DNA of 64,000 nucleotides from Vermamoeba vermiformis (Eukaryota > Tubulinea > Echinamoebida): the NCBI GenBank assembly GCA_045837725.1, contig JBEWZL010000013.1, positions 558,001-622,000 on the forward strand, in the 5' to 3' direction. Shown one piece after another: positions 22,909-32,788 of the stretch. Both the position numbers and the translations under genes were made by a program. A model generated the notes under the pieces. It searched no databases and was not told where the DNA came from. It was given only the letters and a program-made list of their open reading frames with translations. Within the stretch, counting starts at the first letter, position 1, and each line of letters begins with the position of its first letter.

Positions 22909-24216
22909 GATACAAGTAGTCATAGAATGATAAATGTCTCGCATAAGTTTGAGCACGGATCATTGAAAATCTCTTTGGTTGTCTTATCCACTAAGTACGA
23001 GAATATTCTATCTGCGGCCACATCTTGCTGGGAACATGCACGAGAATGATATCTTCCATAGATTTGCGTTTGGCCAGTCTCTGGTGTATCGTTGACAAAC
23101 ACATTAAATTAACTCTAGATCTTTGATATTCTACAGAAGTGGTACAGTTTATTGAAGCCGATCTTTCACAGACAGAAGTTATCACTAGATACGATAACTA
23201 GAATGAACGGTCCACAACACTGTCGCCTTGTGCTAACTTTGTTTGGAGGAGATTGGCAGTGGACATGCGTCAATCGGAGGAGTACTGGTAAAGGTGCGTT
23301 AGGTATCTGAGGCACTGGACAATGTACTGAACTTGTGGAAGTTGACGTCATTCCAAAGTTGAGTAAACGAAAATTTGAATGAAATTTCCTCGTTATACTT
23401 CCCGCTCCAATCACATTTGTTGAAAGTCTTGAGCGACAACGAGTGTCAAATGAATACAGATCATCCAGGGAATTTCAGTAATTTCAAGATGTCTGTGAGG
23501 CACGTGCGTTGGGTGAGGCGGGGGGTGAGGCAAAGCCCATTCCAAAATATCCTTCTTCGGCGGTCGATATAAATCCATCGTGAGCTCCCACGTTTCTGTC
23601 GTTACATTCCGCGAAAAGATGCCAATTCTTCCTGTTCTTTGGCCGTAATTATTGCTGTTTTCTAACGGCGCTGCAACAATCAATGTGTTTGCGTCGATGA
23701 AGGCCATATCAACTCCCAATGCAGTATTTGGTACATAGCCTATTGACAACGGAGTCACCACTTGTTGCAAGGTCCATTCGCCAGTTTCTGCATTTTTCTT
23801 GAAGATTGAGAATTCGCCGATTGCGTGCGTTGCGTCTTCAGGCTTGGCGTAGTTTGCCAGGGAGTATATCGGCGGCCGATTCACCACAAAGCTTGAAAGA
23901 GCTCTTTCTACCGGATGCCACGGCGCTGGCGGTTAAGTGGCCAATTGAGGGAACCAAAGCTCCAAATATTTTCCGTTAGTTATTGGCGTTGCTCCTGTAA
24001 TATTGAAATTTTGTGTAAGTAAATATGGCATGATTCTCCGATTGAAACGGTGTCTTGTAAATGTCTTCAGGAGCGCTGCGCGTAATATTGGGGATTGTTG
24101 AACGGGGGTAAAGTAAAAAGGTGAGCTGTAGTTCAATCGTTGACCAAACGACTTACCTCATGCGAATTAGACGTAGCCAATACTATACTAAGAATCGTAA
24201 AGAGTATTAGATTCAT
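22909..24216 (-). pseudogene. Broken secreted FG-GAP/beta-propeller-like gene
   Basis: The 5' end looks like a real gene. An ATG at 24216 opens a signal peptide (MNLILFTILSIVLATSNS) that ends at a good splice donor at 24157. Downstream an open frame encodes repeat-like blades (ANTLIVAAPLENSNNYGQ, GRIGIFSRN...WELTMDL) resembling FG-GAP or integrin-alpha-type propeller repeats. The frame is interrupted. A TAA lies in frame near 23,934, just before PPAPWHPVERAL, and around 23,540 the coding signal moves to another frame that reads FGMGFA. After about 23,400 only short open pieces remain. It looks like a decayed host gene, though extra introns could rescue part of it. Confidence 0.5.
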
Positions 24217-24466
24217 TGTTGATGTTTTCGATTAAATGGCCATTGATTGAAACGAATTGACATGCTATTGAATAATTTATAAGTCACCTCTGACGCTTGG
24301 ATGACCTTTTGCATTCTATCTCTATTTTTGTGTATATATGATAGATAGAGCTAGTTCATCGTCCTGTCTTGTCACAAAAAAATTAAGTTAGCGATACATT
24401 CGCGAAACGTTTCTTTTTTAATTCTACTACTAAGAGTCAACATATATATAATATATATACTACAAT

Positions 24467-25230
24467 ATGTCAGGTACGCCAATATTATATTTGAATGCTT
24501 GTAATAAGATGTAATTATTCTACGCAGATCATCAAGTTTCGCTTGGATCACTATGGACAAGTGTCTTGATCGCAGCCATTCACGGTTCTCTCTGTTTTTT
24601 GCTCGTAGGACACTATTTATTCGTTTATTTACCGAAACAGAGGCCTACACCCGTGCGTAGTAAGTAGATCTAATTTTCTAAAATAGCCAAAAAATATTCA
24701 TTGACCTCTTTTAATTTCGATTCACGTGTAAATCCATCAATATAAATGGTAATACCATGTATTAATATTGGCATAATTTTAATATTATTCTGCACAGAGT
24801 TCATTCGAGATCCTGAAATGGAAGCATTAGAAGAGGAACTTGAAGGGTTATCGAGTCAAGAACGACTTCAAAAAGAAATTCAAAAGCAAAAGAGATTAGC
24901 CATGATAAAATTTGGACAAAGATTATTCATTGGGTTTTTAGGTAGTAGCGTCGATCTGGATCGCATCCGAAATTTTGCTAAGCATTGCTTTTTTTAGGCG
25001 GCTTAATATCCTTCTTAGTCACATTCTTACGTATAGCCGTATTGATGGCTTCGGGGATGAATGCATTTGTCTGGTCTTCTTTTTTCGTCGCTGGAACAAT
25101 GGCACTAATCGTCAAATTTGCGGGTAAGTTGTAAAACCACAATAAGTATTATTAATATACCATATATCGATATTATATAATTGTTTTACTAATATATTAC
25201 ACAGCTACATTTTTAGAACAACAAAACTAG
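24467..25230 (+). CDS. Small multi-pass membrane protein, unknown
   Basis: A 144-aa protein of unknown family. Exons: 24467-24473 (7 nt), 24528-24659, 24798-24941, 24998-25123, 25205-25230; phases close. Three hydrophobic segments are visible: SVLIAAIHGSLCFLLVGHYL near the N-terminus, then FLGGLISFLVTFLRIAVLMA and SSFFVAGTMALIVKF after a charged middle. The middle (EALEEELEGLSSQERLQKE) is Glu/Lys-rich and likely helical. No signal peptide or catalytic motif is seen. Its stop lies only 29 bases from the stop of the convergent CDC123-like gene. Its layout resembles that of the small membrane protein near 22.3 kb, but the sequences are not clearly related. Confidence 0.65.
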
Positions 25231-25259
25231 AAGAAAAAAATTCAGAGTAGATCCGGTCA

Positions 25260-26881
25260 CTACATGACAATGCAGTCCTTTTTCTTATGATCGGAATGAC
25301 TATGATGACCCTTCTTATTATTATGACCGTCATCTTCTTCACGATTATTGTTGTTATTGTTTCCAATCTCTTTGCTATCTTGGCCTAACGCCGCGTCAAT
25401 CAGCCCTCGCCAAATAGTCAACATTGTTTTAATTTTAGCTTCATCAGCACTTTCTTCAATACGAAACTCGAATGGGCCATCTAAATATCAATACTCTCGT
25501 TAGAATTGTAACAAAATAAATCATAAAAATGGAATGCAAACTATCCGGATCTTACTTTCAATTATATTTTTATCGGCGTTCCAATTAAATAATGCGGAGC
25601 CTGCTGCTTCTCCCTAGTGATTATATTATTATTATGAGTTGAACAAATGGCGAGAATATGGATAAACGTACGAAAGGATTGAGTTCGACAATTTTGATCG
25701 TCTTTTCGTCGATCACGGCAAAGTCGACAATGTACGACTCAGCTTCAATTTTGTCCTTAATTTGCTCGTGGAACTCGATTACATGTCTATAAGGAGGTTA
25801 AGTTAAGACGAACATGAAATATTTCAGTGACTTACTTTGCGACCTCATCCTTGTGCTTGACCAAATTAGGAAAGTAACAGCTGGTGTAATATTGCGACAA
25901 TGCATTCAATTTCTTTTTGTGCACAATGCCTCGCAACTCGCCTTCAAGCGGAATATTGATAAATTCTCGGACAACAATGTGAATGCTCCATTCGCCAGTG
26001 TAGTTCAACGCCTGTTTAAAACGATGTCAGATTTTTTTTATCAAATTTATTGATGGATTTCTTACTCTAGTCAAATCGCCAATGATTCTAGCGCTGGCAC
26101 CGAATAGTTGCAAAGCTTCATCGGCACTAGCGACGCTCATACACCTCATAAAGGCTCTGCAAATGGATATTAATAATCGCTCCTAATGTAGCAAATGAAA
26201 TATTGGTTCCACGAAGAGATCCAACGACTTTCCATAAATAGAAATTTTGACGCTTACTTTCGCACGGCAATATGAATGTTATTTTGCGTCTTTTCTTCCA
26301 TACGATCAATTTCTTCTTTAATTATAGGCACAATACGTGAGCTCAACTTGTCAACTGCGTCTTTAGGCGACCTTCAGTAATAATTTAAGATTATGAAATT
26401 TCACCACATTTAGCTGAATACGATACCTTGTTGATAATTTGACGAATGCACGTTTGCCTTGCTTAACAAATTTTGAAATTGCTTCGTCGAGCCTCTATAA
26501 ATATTTATCATTAGAATTGCCGTTAAAAGCCTAAATAATTTAAGATCTTGATTTTACCGTCTTTAAATTAGCCAGATGATTTTTCTGCTCATCGTTCAAG
26601 CCCTTATTAGACCCACTTTTAAGCCAAGCTTCTACTTCTTCGCGAGAGAAATTTATAAAAAATGTTTCGAAAGTAACTTCGCGGATTTGGTCGTAGTATC
26701 GGTCCAAGTTAAAGGAGTACCAATACTTTAGTAAACTTTGCTTCTCTATAATTATAATTACATTAATAAGCGCATTTTGAACAAATCTAAACGATATTTA
26801 AAATTATCGCTAGATTTACTTGCCTTCTTCCGTGTTTCCAGGGATCGTTCCATCATCTAAAGTCATTAATAAAGTACCCAT
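25260..26881 (-). CDS. CDC123/D123-family ATP-grasp-like protein with C-terminal CaaX box
   Basis: A 362-aa protein. Exons: 26881-26824, 26745-26558, 26494-26427, 26371-26258, 26156-26066, 26011-25836, 25796-25682, 25613-25556, 25480-25260. D123-family landmarks appear in order: FVKLSTRSPKDA, SADEALQLFGASARIIGDL, VVREFINIPLEGELRG, KLNALSQYY, YIVDFAV and VELNPFGEAAGSALFNW. Known CDC123 binds ATP and assembles translation factor eIF2. This copy differs from the classic form: an Asn- and His-rich linker leads to a basic end, KKKDCIVM, a textbook CaaX box that predicts farnesylation (X = Met) and membrane attachment. Intron 1 uses a GC donor (gcaagt), needed to keep the frame. It may be a membrane-bound paralogue of CDC123 with a different client. 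Confidence 0.82.
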
Positions 26882-26987
26882 GCTGATGTTAGGTCTATTG
26901 TGGTTGCGTCTTACGAGTAAGCTGGTCAACTGACAAAATTAACAACACCAAATTAAGGGTAAAAAATCAGAGCTTTATTTGGCGGGC

Positions 26988-28121
26988 TTAAGCACTGTGC
27001 TTGATGTTCTTAGCAGCCCAAGTCTTCAAATCGGTCAAATTAGGATAAATTTTCTTGCATTCAGCGATGTTAGCGCTGTATCCAACCTTTTGGAAGAACT
27101 GGAACATCACTTTCATCTCGTGATCGAGCTTCTCGCAAGGAATTTCATGGAATTTAGTGGCGCCGAGAGCCTTAGTAAACTCTTCCATGGTAAGCTCGTC
27201 GCCTGCTACTTCCATGGCCTTATTTGGCAAGAGATCAGGTTGCTCGAGAGCGATCGCAGTGAAAGCACCAATGTCGTCAGTAGCAATGGCTTGAAGTTTG
27301 TCGGTAGGTCTCATGGGGAGAGAGAATACTCCGTCCTTAATAGTGTTGGGACCAAGGAAGTTTTCCATGAAGTAAACAGGACGGATGATCGAGTAGTGCA
27401 ATCCGGATGCGGCCAAGTACTTCTCTGTTTCGTATTTGCTCTCGAAGTGAGGAATCTTAGTATGCTTATCAGCTGCTCCGACGGAAGAGTAGACCAAGTG
27501 CTTCACTCCTGCGCGTTTGGCAGCGTCGATCGCGTTCTTGCCTTGACGAATCTCGCCGTCAGGGCCGATACCCCAGAAATTGACGACTAAATATACGCCA
27601 TATGCACCCTTGAATGCAGCTTCGAGGGAGGCAGGGTCTTCTAAGTCACCCTTGACGAGTTTTACACCTGATCGTGTCACGCGACGTAAGTATCAATTTT
27701 AAGGCATAAATGCAATTGCAAATAAAAGATCTTCAAGAATATGCTCTGTTTTGCTATAATAATTACCTTTGCTTTCCCATGCTTTCGCTTTCTCGAGATT
27801 GCGTACCAAGCCATGGACTAAAAAATTTTCAAAAATGTCAGAAAAAGCATCATCATCATTCGGAGCAAAAGTAATGGTAAACCAAACATGCGTTTGCAAT
27901 CGGCGTAAAGATCGCGATTTAGACTTCAAAAGAGTCAAATTTGAGTCAGAATCTGATGCGACTTACCTTCGTATTTGCCTCCTGCCAACAAGTGACGTGC
28001 GGTCGCTCCACCTTGTTTACCGGTGATACCAGTGACTACGACAATCTATTCGTAACAAAGAATCAGACAAGGGCATACGAGTTATTTGTAGGCAGATCAA
28101 TCTACTTACAGGTTTGCTCAT
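26988..28121 (-). CDS. NmrA-like NAD(P)-binding protein (HSCARG/NMRAL1 type)
   Basis: Atypical short-chain dehydrogenase-fold protein of 273 aa. Exons: 28121-28110 (12 nt), 28045-27967, 27817-27767, 27667-26988. The N-terminal Rossmann motif reads VVVTGITGKQGGATARHLL. VHGLVRNLEKAKAW, VKLVKGDLEDPASL and GVYLVVNFWG follow, all typical of the NmrA family, then HLVYSSVGAAD and a C-terminal half with GDELTMEEFT. Family members bind NADPH and act as redox sensors or weak reductases. The catalytic Tyr-X3-Lys of true dehydrogenases is replaced by the atypical SKYETEKYL segment. The protein should be cytosolic. The start lies in a twelve-base first exon followed by a strong donor. Confidence 0.92.
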
Positions 28122-28726
28122 TTTCGATTACGGATTCGTTTGTGTTGTTTGCTGTTCGTTTGCTTAATCGATAAGACTTCGAGCTTTCGACTAATATTTT
28201 ATATCTTTGATCGTTCTGCCATGTGATTGTGTGCACAGTAGTTTCCATAATTAGTTCTACTTCTAAATCTGTTTGTTCTAGAAGTGCAGTACATTCGAGA
28301 GTCATTTCTTTCTTTCTCGAATATAGCACTATGCTTTAATTATAGTCTATCGCGCTCTGCTCCGATGTCAATCGGCCCTACTAAAATTTCAAGATGAGCA
28401 GCGCGAATTAATTTTTTACTATTAAAAAACATTAAAAATACGTCGACGGTAATAAATATAAGGGTTATTATTACCAAAAGTTAATTCGAATGACTACAAT
28501 TACATTCAATTTAAACACCCTACCATTTCAAAAGGATGCCATCTAGCCGTTGCCCTAATTTCCCAGCTTACGCGCCATTGTTTAACAATATAGCAGTATT
28601 ATTGAAAGTGATTCAATATTAATATAAAAGACCGCCATGTGTGCTTCAGTTTGAAAGATAACGCTATCAAACAATTTTCGGACTTCAAATTATTCTTGTT
28701 GATAGTGTACATAATATAATTTAATA
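28122..28726. other. Divergent intergenic region
   Basis: About 0.6 kb lies between the starts of the NmrA-like and Tctex1 genes, so it should contain both promoters. It is AT-rich with short A/T runs. No protein-coding signal, RNA gene or repeat was recognised. Confidence 0.5.
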
Positions 28727-29545
28727 ATGTCACAAGACGGTGCTGTAAGTTTGGAATCCGTATGTAATGCTAAGATAGAACAGCGAGATCTAACATCTGT
28801 GTAGAAAGTTAAATTCTCTTTGGAGGAGGTCAATAAAATTGTCAAAGAGGTAATAATATAATCTAATGGATTCAATAATATATACTGCGTACATGATTGT
28901 AGAAGCTGAATTTGAATTTAAAAGATATTTTTGTAATTTAATTTTTGCCAATTACACGCTGCTCCAATGCTGCATTTTATCGTTATAAATCAGTAATTTA
29001 TTTTTTTTGAATATTTTTTAATTTACTTCTGAATTTTAGAACGTCGAATCCGTACTTGTCAACCAAACTTACCACCCGGGCAAGATATCAGAATGGATGG
29101 ACGAAATTAACAATAAAATTCTCCAACGATTAGCAGAACAGCAAAAGAGCTTTAAATACGTTGGTAAGCCTTCTCATTGCTTTCAAATTCAAACTGGATG
29201 TGCACGTGCTCAGCTGACTCTACCTTCTTTACTAGTGAATAGTGTGCTGATGCAAAAGAAGGAATCGATTAATAATGGTTTGCACGTGAGCAGCGCGTGT
29301 TTATGGGACGTTACTACTGATGGTACGTGAACAAAAATACCGTTTTTGTCCCCGTGTCGGATCCTAACTTGACACATAATACATTGGTCTCGTAAATCTT
29401 TCTGAGTCATACCAATAATATATTATGATATTAGGCGAGACCTCCTAAAGCTAACGCAATATTATATTGAATAGGTGTGTGCACGTACCGATGGGAGAAT
29501 AAGACAATCTTGTGTATCACAAACGTTTTTGGATGTATGATATAA
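28727..29545 (+). CDS. Dynein light chain Tctex1 (DYNLT) type
   Basis: A 114-aa light chain of cytoplasmic or axonemal dynein, the same length as animal DYNLT1. Exons: 28727-28744, 28805-28849, 29040-29163, 29236-29322, 29475-29545; phases close. Diagnostic parts are the N-terminal helix (FSLEEVNKIVKE), a second helix (WMDEINNKILQRLAEQ), SFKYVVNSVLMQKK, GLHVSSACLWD and the C-terminal strand TYRWENKTILCITNVFGCMI. Such chains dimerise, bind the dynein intermediate chain and adapt cargo. The first coding exon is only 18 nt. Its 3' end converges on the LRR gene, 160 bases away. Confidence 0.95.
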
Positions 29546-29704
29546 GCTCTATTTATAAAACTTCTTTAAATATAACATTCAAATTAATATTCACAACGCA
29601 TAAATTAACCACAATCTATTGCTTAATAATTTAAAATATTTCCGCCTTTAGAAAATTTAAGATAAATGTTTGCAATTTTTTGTTTCGATGATAATCGGCG
29701 ACGT

Positions 29705-31553
29705 TTAATGCGTGATATAAGAGTGAAAAATAGTATTTACAACCGTTTCAAAGTTTGCTCCAGGGTGTGTGACATGCGATAAGATCTTGATCCAAAGTTC
29801 GCGCGGAAGCGTCGCCAGCGCTTGATGACTTCGTGCAATGTTGTGGGACAGAATGGCAACTTTGAATTGTGCTTCTGACTTGAGCTGTCTGTTACGCGTT
29901 AAAATTGGCTCGAAAGGACTTGATTCGAACGCAATCTGATCCAGCACATAATTATGTTCCAATTCTGTCATCAACTTGATACGCAATGCATCTTGTGTTA
30001 AAAACTCGTATTGATTAATAGAAATGTTGTTAATCGTCGTATTATATTTCAATCCTTCGCAAAATAATTCGATGCAATTGGCAGACTCCGGATCGCAATA
30101 AATTTCCATTTTTCTCAAAGTCGTGTTGCGAACCAGCATTTTTTTGACACCTGTCATTCCATCGACACCAAATTTCATGTCACCAATGTTAAGCTCGTGC
30201 AGCGAGGTGTTTTTGAGTAATGCGTCACAAATGTATTTCACACCTTCGTCTTGAAATGTGTTTGACATCAAATGAAGACTTCTAAGCACTGTATTATGTA
30301 CCAACAAATCAGCAATAAATTTGCACTGCTCGTCATTCACTCCTGCTCTCGTAAGGTCCAACGCGGTCAAACTTTTGTGATTTTTCAATGCCGTGCACAA
30401 TGGCTGGATTCCAACCAATCCACTATTGTTCGTAGTAGCCAGTAGTTTAAGCGTTGAATTGTGAGCTAAACCATCGCTAAATAGTTGATACTTTGCGTCA
30501 TCAAGTTCGCAAAAATGTAGCTCCAGTGCGGTCAAGCAGGTGTTCGTTTTCAACGACTCGCCAAACGCTCGAGCGCTATTCTCAGAAAATTGCGCTTTGT
30601 TGATATTAAGTTCTGATATTCTAATCTGATTATGACCTAGCGCCTCGCCAATCAGATCTGATTCCTTTGGACCGAGATGATGCAAACTAAGTTTTTCCAA
30701 TGTTGTATTGATTTTTAATCCTGCCACTAATTTTTCCATTTCTTTTGATGTTGCTGAGCTAAGCGGCGAGTAACTTAAAGTGAGATCCAAGATAGATCTA
30801 TTTGTTCCAAGAATTTCGCCGAGTTCTTGATAGCCATTAGGACCATATCCCCACAGCTCCAATACTTTCATTGACTTATGTGCTGATAATACGGGTACTA
30901 CTGGAGTCCAAAATTCCGCAGGCATGTGCTCGCCGAAAATTGTAAGGTGGATCAAGGATTCGTTTTTCAAAGCACATGCTAACGGCTCGCATTCTTCTGG
31001 TTGTATATCAAAAAATATTGTGATTTTTTGGAGGAGTTTTGTATATTGACACGCGCGCAAAACATCGTTGATATTCGCGTTTGGAGCTTTTCTGATCGAT
31101 AGTTGCCGGATGGAGCCTGATCCAACAGCTGCAGCAAATTCAGCCATATTTGATTGACTAAGCCCGCTTCCAAACTCTACTAAAGCAGTAACTAAGCATG
31201 GATGATCTCTAATAACGCTTGATAAGAAGCGCAGATCCTGCTCGCTCTTCAGGTGCCAACCAAGGAAGCTATTCAATAACAACGCATCGTGTATTAAGTG
31301 CCATTTATCCTCAGGAATATTGGTGACATTAAACATTTGGGCGTTTCTTGCCAGTTTGAAGGGTGCATTGCGTTTGAGGGCATCTTCGATCCGTTTAAAT
31401 TCAGGGAGCTAAGTTATAAAGTCAATAATTATTATAAAATACATACATATTCAATTCCTATTTGTCAATATAATTATAAATAGAAAAACGCAATTCAATA
31501 AATTTAGAAGTTTAGATCGATTTTGAACCAACCGGCGTTACCTTACTCTCCAT
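29705..31553 (-). CDS. LRR (RI-type) protein with conserved C-terminal F-box-like motif
   Basis: A 571-aa protein. Exons: 31553-31542 (ATGGAGAGTAAG) and 31408-29705. After an N-terminal segment (IPEDKWHLIHDALL) comes a long array of ribonuclease-inhibitor-type leucine-rich repeats, for example SLTALDLTRAGVNDEQCKFI and LRSLHLMSNTFQDEGVKYI. The C-terminus has a conserved block (RNRQLKSEAQFKVAILSH) and LPRELWIKILSHVTH, which resembles a short F-box helix. LRR arrays of this type bind proteins; the role is unknown. The gene is a dispersed paralogue of the LRR gene at 57.6-59.4 kb. It shares the MES start, the tiny first exon, the phase-0 intron and an almost identical C-terminal DNA sequence. Confidence 0.82.
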
Positions 31554-31743
31554 CACAATCCGACTTGCCGTAATTAGTAAGTTTGCTAGTCCTTGACAAG
31601 GCGGATTCGAGTGTATTCCCAGGATTTGTGTTCTACCACAAATAATGGAATTCTGATTTTAAATGCCGTTGCGGGAAGACATTAAACTTTTAGTTCCCAC
31701 ACGTTGCACATAATAATAACACAAACCTCTATTATTACTTTAA

Positions 31744-32524
31744 ATGGAGCACGAGGAGATTGTATTGGATCAGAAACGCGATCCACGAAACAAAGGAACC
31801 AGATACGGAATCAAAGGACGAGGAACCATAAAATTTAATAAATATCAAGAATATAAGGAACGAAATTTTACAGGAGAGATGCAATTGACATCACCGGTGT
31901 CGTCAGTCACTGTCAGTTTGAAAAAAAGAAAAAATTGGGAAATTAGCCAACAATCATTCGATGGTAAGATAATTAATTACATATTCACCAATCATAATCG
32001 CATTATTTCGAATTTTAGAATAATCGCAACTTGTTGGATTTCGTCAACTAACCTCCCGAAATTTAGATAGCGATGTTACTACCCGAGTAGTTATTGCCGA
32101 ACGAAGTAAGAACCTACGTGATGCATGGGATCTCGAAAATAAGGTGCAACAAGAGAGGGAGGCACGATCCAAAGAAGAAGAAAAAGAAGACAAGCCTGAA
32201 ATCGTTAATGGCACGAATAGAAAAGGCTTTTTTGTACGAGAGAAACGAAGGCCTGGTAAAAAGGGCGTAGGCCGAAACACTAACAAATCTGATGGCGAAT
32301 CCAGCTCCAGCGAAGACTCATCTGACTCAGATCCAAACAACGAACAAAACGACAAAGAAGAAGTCGTCCTATGTATATTAAAAGCTCCTAGAAAGAGACA
32401 AGCAGATTTCTGGAACCAAGGCGACGGTGGTTGCAACTGCCGTGGATGCAGAGGGTACGGTGATAAGAACATGACTGCTAGAAACAGAAAACTTGTAAAG
32501 AAAGAAGCAATAGACCTGCTTTAA
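31744..32524 (+). CDS. Charged, probably nuclear protein, unknown
   Basis: A 225-aa protein with no recognised family. Exons: 31744-31963 and 32067-32524; the acceptor at 32066 is required because nearer AGs lead to stops. The N-terminus is basic with GTRYGIKGRGTIKFNKYQEY. The middle is a long charged helix (ENKVQQEREARSKEEEKE), followed by KKGVGRN and a Ser/Asp-rich acidic stretch (SSSSEDSSDSDPNNEQ). The C-terminal region has a small Cys motif, CNCRGCRGYGDKNM, and a basic end. The composition suggests a chromatin- or RNA-associated protein, but no function is assigned. Confidence 0.7.
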
Positions 32525-32788
32525 TGTAATAATAAATAAACGTTTGAAATAGCGCTGCGCGTCGAATTAAGAATTTAAACGCGAGCATCATCTGTTTACA
32601 TACGAAGTAACTCCGGATTTTGTAGCAATAGTCTTCCTATTATATTCGCTTCCGATCTCAACTTTTGCTAGTTAATTCTAAAGGCGGTTGTGTTGGCGCT
32701 CAAAAAACAAAAAAATCGGTACGAAAACTACGACGAAAAATCTATTTTTATAACGATTCCCTTTTGAGAACAACACAAACCATTCAAA

